DNA from: Halegenticoccus soli
GTDB lineage: Archaea > Halobacteriota > Halobacteria > Halobacteriales > Haloferacaceae
Direction of reading: 5' to 3'
Assembly (NCBI RefSeq): GCF_002844195.1
Contig: NZ_PEND01000009.1
Span: 62,001-126,000 of the forward strand
DNA length: 64,000 bases
Part shown: positions 24,881-33,682 of the stretch, piece by piece
Numbering within the stretch: position 1 is the first letter of the stretch
Layout: each line of letters begins with the position of its first letter
Translations under genes and position numbers: made by a program
Notes under the pieces: generated by a model
Databases searched by the model: none
What the model was told of the DNA's origin: nothing
Seen by the model: only the letters and a program-made list of their open reading frames with translations

Positions 24881-26245
24881 ATGAAACTATTCGGGTCAAG
24901 CGGCACTCGCGGGGTGGCGGGCGAGCAGCTCACCCCGGAGTTCGTCCTCCGCGTCGCGAAAGCCGCGGGGACGGTCTGGGACGCGGACCGGGCTGTCGTC
25001 GCGCGCGACACCCGGACCACCGGAGAGATGTTCACGAACGCGGCGGCGAGCGGGCTCGCGAGCGTCGGCGTGGACGTCGAACGGCTGGGAGTCGTCCCCA
25101 CTCCCGGCGTCGTCCGGTACTGCGAGGTCGAGGGCGTTCCCGCGGTCCACATCACCGCCTCGCACAACCCTCCGGAGTACAACGGCGTCAAGCTCGTCGG
25201 CGCCGACGGCATCGAACTGCCGGTCCACAGGCTCGAACGCATCGAGGAGCGCATCCTCGCGGAGGACTTCGACATCGCGCCGTGGGACGCGGTCGGCTCG
25301 ACGACCCGGATCGACTCGGCGAACCGGGACTACCTCGACGGGATGCTCGCGGCGGTCGACCGCGGGCGGATCGCCGACGCGGACCTGACCGTCGCGCTCG
25401 ACCCCGGCCACGGCGCCGGCGCGCTCACGAGCCCGACGTTCTTCCGCGAACTCGGCTGCAAGGTCGTGACGATCAACGCCCAGCCCGACGGCCACTTCCC
25501 CGGCCGCGAGCCGGAGCCCGTTCCGAAGAACCTCGACGACCTCGGCCGACTCGTCCGCGCGGCCGACGCGGACGTGGGAATCGCCCACGACGGCGACGCC
25601 GACCGGGCCATCTTCTTCGACGAGCGCGGCGAGTACGTCGAGGGAGACACCTCGCTGGCCGCGCTGGCCGCGGCGGAACTCGACGCGGGCGACACGACCG
25701 TCGCGGCGGTGAACGTCTCCCAGCGGCTCGTCGACGTCGTCGACGCGGTCGGCGCCGACCTCGAACTGACGCCGATCGGCGCGACCAACATCATCACGCG
25801 GATCAAGGAGCTGTGGGCCGACGGCGCGTCCGTCCCGATCGCCGGCGAGGGCAACGGGGGCGTCTTCTTCCCGAACTACCGGCTCGTCCGTGACGGGGCG
25901 TTCATCGGCGCGAAGTTCCTCGAACTGGTCGCAGAGCGCCCCGTGAGCGAGATCGTCGCCCCGTACGCCGACTACCACAACGTCCGCGTGAACCTCACCT
26001 ACCGGACGGAGCGGGAACTCGACGCGATGCTCGACGCCGCCGAGGAGTACGCCCGCTCGGCCGACGCCGAGCCGAACACGACCGACGGGTACCGGCTCGA
26101 TTACGGCGACGCGTGGGTCCTCGTCCGACCCAGCGGCACCGAACCGAAGGTCCGCATCTACGCCGAGGCTCGGGAGGCCGACCGGGCGCGGGAGCTCGCG
26201 GACGCGGTTCGGGGGGCGCTCGAAGCCGGACTCGGAGGCGTCTGA
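24881..26245 (+). CDS. glmM: phosphoglucosamine mutase-type phosphohexomutase
   Basis: Alpha-D-phosphohexomutase of 454 residues, probably acting on glucosamine-phosphate or mannose-phosphate for sugar nucleotides of cell-surface glycans. The phosphoserine loop is 'TASHNPPEYNG' with Ser94; the metal loop is 'AHDGDADRAIF'; the sugar-binding loop is 'GEGNGG'; the C-terminal phosphate-binding motif is 'RPSGTEPKVRIYAEA'. The archaeal GlmM family fits best by length, but phosphomannomutase activity cannot be excluded. Ends 10 bases before a convergent gene. Confidence 0.88.
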   Translation: MKLFGSSGTRGVAGEQLTPEFVLRVAKAAGTVWDADRAVVARDTRTTGEMFTNAAASGLASVGVDVERLGVVPTPGVVRYCEVEGVPAVHITASHNPPEYNGVKLVGADGIELPVHRLERIEERILAEDFDIAPWDAVGSTTRIDSANRDYLDGMLAAVDRGRIADADLTVALDPGHGAGALTSPTFFRELGCKVVTINAQPDGHFPGREPEPVPKNLDDLGRLVRAADADVGIAHDGDADRAIFFDERGEYVEGDTSLAALAAAELDAGDTTVAAVNVSQRLVDVVDAVGADLELTPIGATNIITRIKELWADGASVPIAGEGNGGVFFPNYRLVRDGAFIGAKFLELVAERPVSEIVAPYADYHNVRVNLTYRTERELDAMLDAAEEYARSADAEPNTTDGYRLDYGDAWVLVRPSGTEPKVRIYAEAREADRARELADAVRGALEAGLGGV

Positions 26246-26255
26246 CCGTCGGAAG

Positions 26256-27416
26256 CTACCGCCCGACCGCCCGACCGCCCTCCTTCTCCAGCGCCTCGCG
26301 GAGCGCCGCCCGCTCCTCGCGGAGCACCTCCGCCTCCCGCTCGATCTCGCCCGCGGCGAGCCGCCGCCGCTCGCTCTCGTCCAGTTCCTCGCGGGCGACG
26401 GCCGTCCGACGGAGGCGGTCGTACCGGGCCGCGTCGGCGGCCAGATCCCGCACGGAGCGCGCCTTCGCGACCGTCTCGGCCCCCGCGAACCGACCGCAGA
26501 CGGCGATCAGCTCCCGCGCCCGGTAGCGGAGTTCCGCCGCCGGGGGCGGCGGCCACGACACCGAGAGCGGATCAGCGTCGAGGCGTTCGAGGTACGTCCG
26601 GTTGACCGAGACGCACCGCTTGAGCGCGGCCGGGTCGTCGACGTAGTGGTCGAGCTTCGAGTTCGAGTAGTCCGCGTACGAGAGCAGCGTCGGCACCGGC
26701 CGCTCGCCCGCGGGGTTCGAGGCGACGTACTCGAGGAGGTCGGCCGGCGGCCGGTCGTACCCGACGAGCGGGTAGTCGCCGGTCGATTCGACGAATCCGA
26801 GCAGGTCGCGGGCGCTCGCCTCGCGCTTGAACGCCTCGAACTCGTCCCGGACCGCGCGGTTGTACGCTCGGATCGGCTCGCAGAGCTCCTCGACGGGCGC
26901 GTCGAAGTCGGCGTCGCCGAGCCGCCGGACCCGCTTCAGCCGGGACAGTCGGTCGTTCAGCGCGTCGACGCGCTCCTCGACGGCGTGCCGGGCTCGGTCG
27001 CGCCGATCGCGAGCCTCCGCGCGGTCGTCGAGCAGCGCCGCAATCTCGGCGGCGTCGGAGAGCGCCTCCCTCGCCCGGTCGAAGTCGCGCTCGCGCAGTC
27101 GGCGGCGGTCCACCGCCTCTGTCGCCCCCTCGAAGGCGTCCCGCGCCGGCAGCTCGTCCGGAAGCCCCTCGACGAGCTCGACGAACGACTCCTGAAACTC
27201 GAGGTACGCCCCGAAGTCGCCGGTTCCGGTCGCGGGCCCCTCGTACCGCCGGAGCAGACCGAGCGCCTCCTCGTGAGCCTCGGCGACCGCCTCCACGCGC
27301 CGCTCGCCGATCTCCTCGATCTCGCTCCGGATCGCTCGGAGGTCCTCGCGGGCGGCCGCGAGGTCGTCGATCTCGGGCGCCGTCTCGCTCTCCGCGCCGC
27401 CGATCGCCCCGGTCAT
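26256..27416 (-). CDS. haloarchaeal coiled-coil protein (DUF7118-like)
   Basis: A 386-residue acidic protein made mostly of long helices and coiled coils (residues about 18-55, 105-165, 320-380). A central more globular part carries 'GDYPLVGYDRPPADLLEYVA' and 'PTLLSYADYSNSKLDHYVDD'. I recall this as a haloarchaea-specific DUF (7118) but cannot confirm. The architecture recalls SMC-like or structural scaffold proteins. It follows hisI on the minus strand with a 7-base gap (stop of this gene is distal), so hisI and this gene are likely unrelated units read in the order this gene then hisI. Confidence 0.65.
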   Translation of the reverse strand: MTGAIGGAESETAPEIDDLAAAREDLRAIRSEIEEIGERRVEAVAEAHEEALGLLRRYEGPATGTGDFGAYLEFQESFVELVEGLPDELPARDAFEGATEAVDRRRLRERDFDRAREALSDAAEIAALLDDRAEARDRRDRARHAVEERVDALNDRLSRLKRVRRLGDADFDAPVEELCEPIRAYNRAVRDEFEAFKREASARDLLGFVESTGDYPLVGYDRPPADLLEYVASNPAGERPVPTLLSYADYSNSKLDHYVDDPAALKRCVSVNRTYLERLDADPLSVSWPPPPAAELRYRARELIAVCGRFAGAETVAKARSVRDLAADAARYDRLRRTAVAREELDESERRRLAAGEIEREAEVLREERAALREALEKEGGRAVGR

Positions 27417-27423
27417 CGGTCGG

Positions 27424-27786
27424 CTACTCGTACACCTCGTCCGGGTCGAACACGCGCTCGCCCACGTCCTCGCCGTCGATCGTTCTGTAAAAACAGGAGC
27501 GCCGGCCGGTGTGGCAGGCCCCGCCCTCCTGGTCGACGACGTACAGCAGCGCGTCGGCGTCGCAGTCGACCCTGATCTCCCGGACGGCCTGGACGTGGCC
27601 GCTCGTCGCCCCCTTCTCCCAGAGCTCGTCGCGGCTGCGGGAGTAGTAGTGCGCGCGGCCCGTTTCGCGCGTCCGCTCCAACGCCTCGGGGGAGACGTAC
27701 GCGAGCATCAGCACCTCGCCGGAGTCGGCGTCCTGTGCGACGGCGGGGACCAGTCCGTCGTCGCCGAAATCGACGTCCACTGTCAT
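27424..27786 (-). CDS. hisI: phosphoribosyl-AMP cyclohydrolase
   Basis: Third step of histidine synthesis: opens the purine ring of phosphoribosyl-AMP using zinc. 120 residues, normal for stand-alone archaeal HisI. Conserved '[19 protein letters not shown]', '[14 protein letters not shown]', metal/zinc residues in '[20 protein letters not shown]' and Cys in '[10 protein letters not shown]'. The start at 27786 ([19 protein letters not shown]) is chosen because upstream in-frame sequence is basic and unlike the family. Other his genes are not nearby, as is usual in haloarchaea. Confidence 0.95.
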   Translation of the reverse strand: MTVDVDFGDDGLVPAVAQDADSGEVLMLAYVSPEALERTRETGRAHYYSRSRDELWEKGATSGHVQAVREIRVDCDADALLYVVDQEGGACHTGRRSCFYRTIDGEDVGERVFDPDEVYE

Positions 27787-27845
27787 GCGTGTGCGAAAGC
27801 GACTCGCCCGGATATGCTTTGTGACCGTCGCGCGACGTTCGCCTC

Positions 27846-28901
27846 TCACACCATCCCGAGCGCCGAGAGCGCCCCGAACAGCAGGTCGCCGTAAGTGAAC
27901 GCGAGCAGGAGGCCGAGGAACATCGGGACGACGAACGGCAGCCCCGGCGAGACCCAGATCTCGCGCCGCGCCGCGACGACTTCGAGCCCCTCGCGGAGCG
28001 TCTCGGGGGTCGTGCCGTAGGCCGTCCCGTCGATCGACGCGAGGAACGCCTCCGCGCCCCAGGGGTCGTCGGCGTCGGCGATCGGATCTCCGCCGGCCGC
28101 CTCGCCTTCGTCGCCCGGCCCGCTCCCGCCGCCGGTTTCGATCCTCCCGTCCCCGTCGTCGGCCGTCCGGACGCGCGCCTCGCCCCCGTCGGACCGCGCG
28201 GCGTGAACGGCCCCGTCGGTCGGATCGTACGTCCGGGTGATGCTCCCCGGGTCGCGGTGGCCGGTCGGATCGGCTCGCACCGCCGCGAGCGTCGAGCCGC
28301 GCCAGCGGAGGTACATCCGCAGGGCGTCGAGGTCGAGTCCGCGGCGGGTGAACCCCTCGCGCGTCTCGAACAGGCGACCGTGGGCCGTCGGGAGCGCCGC
28401 CGCCGGCAGGCGGCGGGCGAGAAACATCGCCGGGCCGACGTCGCGGGAGAGCGCGTTGCGGAGCGTGAGCGCGACCGGATACGCCAGCCCGACGAGCACG
28501 GTGTTCGAGAGGACGGTCAGCGAAAAGACGCCGAGGGTCGTTTCGACGAGCGGCAGCGCCGTCGTTTCCAGGTAGTACGTGGGGTACGTCGGGAGCAGGA
28601 CGGCGAGGGTCATGAGCGCTTTCGCGTCCGCGCCGCCGAAGCCGCCGAGCCGCCAGAAGGCGTAGCTGAGCGGGACGACGAGGCCGACGCTGACGACGAC
28701 CCGGATCAGAAACAGCCGGTCCGCGACCGCCGCGAACGGCGCGCGGAGCCACAGCTCCCAGCCGAGGAGTGCGACGCCGAGGCCGACGAGCGGGTACCAC
28801 AGCCGGTTCGGGAGCCGCCGCGTCCGGTGGTCGCGCCAGGCGGCCCACGCGAACGCCGGCACGACGACCAGCCGGAGCAGGTCGGGGACGGAACCGAGCA
28901 C
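27846..28901 (-). CDS. pibD: type IV prepilin peptidase (archaellin/pilin signal peptidase)
   Basis: Membrane aspartyl protease of family A24 that removes class III signal peptides from archaellins and pilins. 351 residues. The first catalytic Asp is in '[11 protein letters not shown]' (about residue 24) and the second in the 'GGADAK' motif (GxGD-like, about residue 91). Several helices lie in 1-150; a long acidic Gly/Asp-rich cytoplasmic loop (about 205-285) follows, and the protein ends with one more helix pair ('[20 protein letters not shown]'). GTG start at 28901. Haloarchaeal PibD proteins have this insert. No pilin genes are in the window. Confidence 0.9.
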   Translation of the reverse strand: MLGSVPDLLRLVVVPAFAWAAWRDHRTRRLPNRLWYPLVGLGVALLGWELWLRAPFAAVADRLFLIRVVVSVGLVVPLSYAFWRLGGFGGADAKALMTLAVLLPTYPTYYLETTALPLVETTLGVFSLTVLSNTVLVGLAYPVALTLRNALSRDVGPAMFLARRLPAAALPTAHGRLFETREGFTRRGLDLDALRMYLRWRGSTLAAVRADPTGHRDPGSITRTYDPTDGAVHAARSDGGEARVRTADDGDGRIETGGGSGPGDEGEAAGGDPIADADDPWGAEAFLASIDGTAYGTTPETLREGLEVVAARREIWVSPGLPFVVPMFLGLLLAFTYGDLLFGALSALGMV

Positions 28902-28969
28902 GACTCACCGCCCGGCGCGAGAGAAATTAGGTGTTTTGTTCTCCTTCCGATACGTTCTGCGGATCCGGA

Positions 28970-30400
28970 CTATCCGACGATGGCGTTGGGGAAGACGGTC
29001 GAAAGCGCGAGGACCGTGAGCAGTCCCATCACCGAGATGATAGTCGTGAGCGCCGTCCACGTCTTGAGCGTCTCGACCTGCGTCAGGCCGCCGATCTCCT
29101 TGACGAGCCAGAAGCCGCTGTCGTTGTACCACGAGCAGATGTTGCCGCCCGCGCCGATCGCCATCACGAGGTAGGCGGGGTGCACCGAGAGCGAGGCGAC
29201 GAGGCCCGACCCCGCCATGATACCCGCCGTCGTCAGCATGGCGACCGTCGCCGATCCCTGCGCGATGCGAACCGCGGCGGCGATGAGCCACGCGGTGACG
29301 AGCAGCCCGATGCCGAGGCCTTCGAGCGCGCCGGCGATGTAGTCGCCGATGCCCGCCTCGGCGAGCATCGCGCCGAACGCGCCGCCCGCGGCGGTGATCG
29401 CGGCGATGTTGCCGCCGGACTTCAGCGCCTCGGTGAGTTCGTCGGCCCACGCCTCGTCCGAGAGCGCCCGCATCCGCCGGTAGGTGAGGGCGGCCGCCAT
29501 GGCGGCCGCCGTGAGCGCGACGTTGGGGTCGCCGATGAACGACGTGACGGTGCCGATCGCCGCGCCCTCGGGGAGGAACGTGTCGACGGCCGTGTTCGAC
29601 GCGACGAGGGCGACCGCGAGCAGGATGGGGAGCGACGCCTCGAACATCCCCGGAAGCTCGGAGGTCGACTTCTCGGAGATCTCTTCGAGCTCCTCGCCGC
29701 TCGTGTCCATCGAGTCGCGCAGCGGGATGTCGAGCCGGCTGTTGATCCAGTGGCCGTAGGCGAGCCCGGCCACCGCCGCCGAGGGGATGGCGACGACCAA
29801 CCCGACGAGAATCGTCATCCCGAGCCCGACGCCGATCTCGCTGGCGACGGCCAGCGGACCCGGTGTCGGCGGGACGAACACGTGCGTGGTGGCCGCGCCC
29901 GCGCCGACCGCGACGATGAACAGGGTGTAATCCCGTCCGACCCGCGCGCGCATCGACCGCGCGAGCGGCGCGAGGAGGTAAAACACGTTGTCGAAGAATA
30001 CCGGAATCGCCAGGAACGAACTGCTCCCCCACAGGGCGATTTCGGAGTTGTCGCGCCCGAGGACGGACCTGAAGCCGCGGACGATCCGCTCTGCGGCTCC
30101 ACTCGACATCATCGACTTCCCGATCACCGCGGCCATCAGGATGGGGATACCGATGCCGGCCATCCCTTCGCCGAACGCCTCGGCGAGCGTGGACGCGACC
30201 TCCGGCGGCGCGAGCTGCGGCGCGACGAGGCCGACGACGAGCGCCGCGATGACCAGTCCGATGAACGCTGGTAGATCCCAGTACACCAGGAGCAGTATGA
30301 CCGCGACGAGTCCCACGACGAACGCGAGCAGCGGACTGTGCGTATCGAGCAGTCCGCCCTGGAGGATCGCCGTCGGTGCGTGCACGTCTGTCATTGTCAT
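28970..30400 (-). CDS. GntP family permease (gluconate or related acid transporter)
   Basis: Proton-symporter of the GntP family, 476 residues, about 12-14 helices. Typical sequences include 'LWGSSSFLAIPVFFDNVFYL', 'THVFVPPTPGPLAVA' and 'GGNICSWYNDSGFWLVKEIG'. Substrates in the family are gluconate, idonate, glycerate or related hydroxy acids. Start at ATG 30400 (MTMTDVH) or 30394. A TATA-like AAATTATAAG is about 31 bases upstream, with an inverted repeat (30445-30461) behind it that could be an operator. No sugar-acid catabolic gene is adjacent. Confidence 0.9.
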   Translation of the reverse strand: MTMTDVHAPTAILQGGLLDTHSPLLAFVVGLVAVILLLVYWDLPAFIGLVIAALVVGLVAPQLAPPEVASTLAEAFGEGMAGIGIPILMAAVIGKSMMSSGAAERIVRGFRSVLGRDNSEIALWGSSSFLAIPVFFDNVFYLLAPLARSMRARVGRDYTLFIVAVGAGAATTHVFVPPTPGPLAVASEIGVGLGMTILVGLVVAIPSAAVAGLAYGHWINSRLDIPLRDSMDTSGEELEEISEKSTSELPGMFEASLPILLAVALVASNTAVDTFLPEGAAIGTVTSFIGDPNVALTAAAMAAALTYRRMRALSDEAWADELTEALKSGGNIAAITAAGGAFGAMLAEAGIGDYIAGALEGLGIGLLVTAWLIAAAVRIAQGSATVAMLTTAGIMAGSGLVASLSVHPAYLVMAIGAGGNICSWYNDSGFWLVKEIGGLTQVETLKTWTALTTIISVMGLLTVLALSTVFPNAIVG

Positions 30401-30426
30401 CCTACGTGGATCTACTAACGCCGACA

Positions 30427-30461
30427 CTTATAATTTGGTAAATCGTTATATAGAATATAAC
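30427..30461 (-). promoter_or_regulatory. gntP-type gene promoter with inverted repeat
   Basis: On the minus strand the TATA-like AAATTATAAG (30427-30436) is centred about 31 bases from the ATG at 30400. Behind it is a perfect inverted repeat GTTATAT-AGA-ATATAAC (30445-30461), placed where an activator or repressor could act. The surrounding 60 bases are far more AT-rich than the genome. Confidence 0.5.
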
Positions 30462-30541
30462 AAAAGTATATTAAAATTTTGTAAACGGCGAACGAGTGAC
30501 TCCGATCCCGCGGGTTCGGCGGTGGACAGTCGGAATCCGAT

Positions 30542-30567
30542 AAAAACCGGGACGAGGCGAAGCTTCG
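30542..30567 (-). terminator. putative terminator of the ferredoxin gene
   Basis: On the minus strand a 10-bp palindrome CGAAGCTTCG (30558-30567) lies just after the ferredoxin stop and is followed by five T (30546-30542). The order stop, stem, T-run fits a transcript end. Confidence 0.45.
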
Positions 30568-30571
30568 GAGC

Positions 30572-30961
30572 TTAGATGACGCGGTTCTGCAGGTAGTCGA
30601 GGTGCTTCGCGTTGTAGACGATCTTGACCTCGTCGGCCGCCGGGCTGCCGATGCAGGTGAGACGGACGTTCTTCTCGTTGACCTCCTCGTCGGAGAGGAT
30701 CTGCTGCATGTCCATCTCGATCTCGCCCTCCTTCAGGATGGCCGCGCAGTTCGCGCAGGCGCCGGCCCGGCAAGAAAAGGGCCAGTCGTAGCCCTGCGCC
30801 TCCGCTGCTTCGAGGATGTACTCGCCCTCGTTCACGTCGAGCGAACCGTAATCCTCGTCGTCCAGACCCGCGTCGGCAGCCTGATCGAAGAGGTCGTCGT
30901 CGTCGAGATCCCAACCCTGGTCGTCGAGTACTTCGTAATTGAGGTATTCTACCGTGGGCAT
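30572..30961 (-). CDS. fdx: 2Fe-2S ferredoxin, halophilic type
   Basis: Soluble electron carrier, main acceptor for 2-oxoacid oxidoreductases in haloarchaea. 129 residues, the classic length, starting [20 protein letters not shown]. An acidic N-terminal insertion (residues about 15-45) is the halophilic extension of plant-type ferredoxins. The cluster ligands are in '[15 protein letters not shown]' (three Cys) and '[13 protein letters not shown]' (fourth Cys). Single gene with its own terminator. A short copy of its 3' coding region occurs at 33570-33600. Confidence 0.95.
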   Translation of the reverse strand: MPTVEYLNYEVLDDQGWDLDDDDLFDQAADAGLDDEDYGSLDVNEGEYILEAAEAQGYDWPFSCRAGACANCAAILKEGEIEMDMQQILSDEEVNEKNVRLTCIGSPAADEVKIVYNAKHLDYLQNRVI

Positions 30962-31093
30962 CAGCATGCGGTTCGGGGGCCACCCCATTAGACTTTGCTG
31001 TTCACGCGGGACGACGCGTCCCGTCGACACCGTCTATCGCCGCGCCGCTCGCGCGCGAGCGGGGTTCGATGTTCGCCGCGCGGACTGGTCCGA

Positions 31094-32269
31094 TTAGATC
31101 GGGGTCAGGCTGAACAGGAGATACGAGGTGATCGCCGACAGCGAGGGCGTCAGGATCCAGAAGAAGATGACCCGCCCGGTCGTCCCCGGATCGAACAGGT
31201 CGTTCGCGAGGAGGTCCCGCTCTTCCTCCCCCACGGGCCTCACCTCGTCCGTCTCCGCCGTCAGCGCGTTCACCGAGACCTCGGGCTCCTTCCCCCGCAC
31301 CGCGTCGCCGAGGGTGACGGTTCTCGTCGCCCGGCCCCAGCCGAGGCCGACGATGCACATGGTCGCGCTAACCGCGAGGCTGGCGGGGATGCCGATGTAC
31401 GAGAGGAAGGTGATGAGGCTCGCGCTCACCACCTCGACGATGAGCGCCGCGAGGATCGGCAGGTCCGTGAGGTCGTTGCCGACGGTGTCGAGCGTGCGCC
31501 GGGCGATGGTGAACGCGCCGACCCCGATGGCGGCCGCCGCGAGCAGCACCCCCGCCTCCACGCTGAGCGCGCCGTTGCCGACGAGCGGCGCGACCGCGTT
31601 CGCCACGTTCGACGCGCCCGCAGAAAACGCCATGTAACACCCGATTCCCACCACCAGGAGCGTCCCGCCGAACTCCCGCGGCGTCGTCTCCGGTCCCAGC
31701 CGGGGGTGGGGGTTGAACTGGACGAGCGGGCCCCGCGTGCGGTCGATGGCGAACCGCGCGTCGAGGTACGGGTAGACGTACCGACCGATCACCGCGCAGA
31801 TCCAGAACGCGAGGATGGGGGCAACGATCCACCACGAGACGATCCTGAGCATGACGCCCTCGTCGAGCGTCCCGGTCGCGACGCCGAGGCCGGCGATGGC
31901 GCCGACGGCGGTCATCGACGTGGAGGCTGGCACCCCGAACACGTTCGAGACGAGGAGTGCGAGGCCGACGAAAAAGAGCACGCCGACGCTCGCCGCGAGC
32001 GTGAACTGGTCCTTCGGGACGATCTCGCCCCCCATCGTTCGGATGACGTTCCGGCCGACGGTCCACCCGCCGAGCAGGGCGAATCCAGTCATCAGCGCCG
32101 CCGCGGCGAGCTTCGAGAGGGTGTCGCTGCCGACGGCGGGGCCGAACGCGACGCCGGTCGACGAGCCGCCGATGTTGAACCCGACGAAGATAGCGACGAG
32201 CAACCCGAGCGCGAGCAGAATCGAAAACACGTCCGTTACTCGCGGTCGGCGGCCCTTATTTTGTTCCAT
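31094..32269 (-). CDS. PiT family inorganic phosphate transporter (copy 1)
   Basis: Low-affinity phosphate:cation symporter, 391 residues. Two inverted repeats carry the family signatures: 'GFNIGGSSTGVAFGPAVG' near the N-terminus and 'FSAGASNVANAVAPLVGNGA' in the second half; 'FGVPASTSMTAVGAIAGLG' is the paired-repeat motif. The cytoplasmic loop between residues about 320-360 is acidic. ATG 32269 (MEQNKGRR) is chosen over an in-frame GTG 6 bases upstream. No PhoU partner is adjacent. A paralogue follows upstream (32404-33534) with several blocks of exact DNA identity. Confidence 0.92.
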   Translation of the reverse strand: MEQNKGRRPRVTDVFSILLALGLLVAIFVGFNIGGSSTGVAFGPAVGSDTLSKLAAAALMTGFALLGGWTVGRNVIRTMGGEIVPKDQFTLAASVGVLFFVGLALLVSNVFGVPASTSMTAVGAIAGLGVATGTLDEGVMLRIVSWWIVAPILAFWICAVIGRYVYPYLDARFAIDRTRGPLVQFNPHPRLGPETTPREFGGTLLVVGIGCYMAFSAGASNVANAVAPLVGNGALSVEAGVLLAAAAIGVGAFTIARRTLDTVGNDLTDLPILAALIVEVVSASLITFLSYIGIPASLAVSATMCIVGLGWGRATRTVTLGDAVRGKEPEVSVNALTAETDEVRPVGEEERDLLANDLFDPGTTGRVIFFWILTPSLSAITSYLLFSLTPI

Positions 32270-32403
32270 CTTCACCGACGTATTCCCCCCGTCGTCGCGG
32301 GTGTCCCGTCTCGAACGCCCTCACTCTGAGGACGTCCGCCTCGCCCGCCAGTTCGAGGGGCGGCCGAATCGGCGCTTCGACCTGGATCGCACCTTCGGTC
32401 GGA

Positions 32404-33534
32404 TCACGCGGGGGGAGTGTACCGGAACACGAGGTACGCTACGACGGTCGCGATGACTGGGACGAGGTTCTGGAGCACGATCACGCGGGCGGTCGTCGCC
32501 GGACGGTAGAGCTCGGCCGCCGTCTGCGGTTCGGCCTCGTCCGTTCCGGTTTCCTCGATGGGCGTCGCGGCGATCTCCGCGTCCGCCGCCGAGTCGGCGT
32601 CGAGCGGGTCGAACGGGTCCTCGGCGATCGTCGCCCGGCCCCAGCCGAGGCCGACGATGCTCATCGTCGCGATGACGACGAAGCTCGCCGGGATGCCGAG
32701 CGCCGACAGGACCGTCACCAGGGAGGCGCTCACCGTGGCGATCACGAGCGCGGCGACGAGGGGAAGCTCGGTCAGGTCGTTGCCCATCGTCTCCAGCGTG
32801 CGGCGGGCGATGGTGAACGCCCCGAGGCCCATCGCGCCGGCGGCGAGCAGAATGCCCTGGTTCATCGTGACCGCGCCGTTGCCGACGAGCGGCGCGACCG
32901 CGTTCGCCACGTTCGACGCGCCGGCGCTGAATCCCATGTAACAGGCGATCCCGATCACCAGGAGCGTCCCGCCGAACTCCCGCGGCGTCGTCTCCGGCCC
33001 CAGCCGCGGGAGGGGATCGAACTCGACGAGCGGCCCCTCGCTCCGGCTGACGGCGATGCGCTCGGCCAGCCAGTCGTAGCCGTACCGGCCGACCACCGCG
33101 CTGACCCAGAAGCCGATCACGGGCGAGACGAGCCACCACGAGACGATCTCCATGATGACGCCCGTGTTCAGCCGCCCCGTCGCCAGCCCGAGGCCGGCGA
33201 TGGCGCCGACGGCGGTCATCGACGTGGAGGCTGGCACCCCGAACACGTTCGAGACGAACAGCGCGGCCCCGATGAAGAACAGGACCGCGATGGTGGCGGC
33301 GAGCGTGAACGGATCGCCGCTCACGAGCTCCGAACCGAGCGTGTCGACGACCCGCCGCCCGACCGTCCAGCCGCCGAGCAGGGCGAAGCCCGACATCAGG
33401 ACGCCCGCTCCGAGCTTCGAGACGGCGCCGCTACCGACGGCGGGGCCGAACGCGACGCCCGTGTTGGAGCCGCCGATGTTGAACCCGACGAAGACGGCGA
33501 CGCCGAGGCCGACGGCGAGGAGGATTTCGTTCAC
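32404..33534 (-). CDS. PiT family inorganic phosphate transporter (copy 2)
   Basis: Second PiT transporter, 376 residues, with 'GFNIGGSNTGVAFGPAVGSG', 'FGVPASTSMTAVGAIAGLGL' and 'FSAGASNVANAVAPLVGNGA'. GTG start at 33534 with the usual short N-terminus before helix 1. The same orientation as copy 1 with 134 bases between; the two may be cotranscribed or separately regulated. Divergence outside the identical blocks suggests an old duplication with later gene conversion. Confidence 0.92.
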   Translation of the reverse strand: MNEILLAVGLGVAVFVGFNIGGSNTGVAFGPAVGSGAVSKLGAGVLMSGFALLGGWTVGRRVVDTLGSELVSGDPFTLAATIAVLFFIGAALFVSNVFGVPASTSMTAVGAIAGLGLATGRLNTGVIMEIVSWWLVSPVIGFWVSAVVGRYGYDWLAERIAVSRSEGPLVEFDPLPRLGPETTPREFGGTLLVIGIACYMGFSAGASNVANAVAPLVGNGAVTMNQGILLAAGAMGLGAFTIARRTLETMGNDLTELPLVAALVIATVSASLVTVLSALGIPASFVVIATMSIVGLGWGRATIAEDPFDPLDADSAADAEIAATPIEETGTDEAEPQTAAELYRPATTARVIVLQNLVPVIATVVAYLVFRYTPPA

Positions 33535-33569
33535 TGTCTGTGAGTGTTCGCGCCTTCGTATAAGAGAAT

Positions 33570-33600
33570 TCGGCCGTCGGGCTGCCGATGCAGGTGAGAC
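33570..33600 (-). pseudogene. fragment of a ferredoxin coding sequence
   Basis: These 31 bases match ferredoxin bases 30633-30663 with one mismatch and encode the same frame ('TCIGSP'). No other ferredoxin sequence flanks them, so this is a remnant or a copied patch, not a gene. It lies 35 bases upstream of the second PiT start. Confidence 0.6.
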
Positions 33601-33630
33601 TGCCGGACACGATGAGACTGCCGGACACGA
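33595..33630. repeat. 18-bp perfect tandem duplication
   Basis: TGAGACTGCCGGACACGA occurs at 33595-33612 and again at 33613-33630, overlapping the right end of the ferredoxin fragment. It lies in the gap between lpdA and the second PiT gene. Confidence 0.85.
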
Positions 33631-33682
33631 GCGCGGGCGGCCGCCCCTCGCCGAGTTCGCCGGGCCGCGGTGGCCATCGGAT

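Noticed and set aside
27424-28908. Long frame joining the hisI frame upstream across the prepilin peptidase gene.
   Set aside because: The upstream part is the out-of-frame shadow of pibD; HisI starts at 27786.
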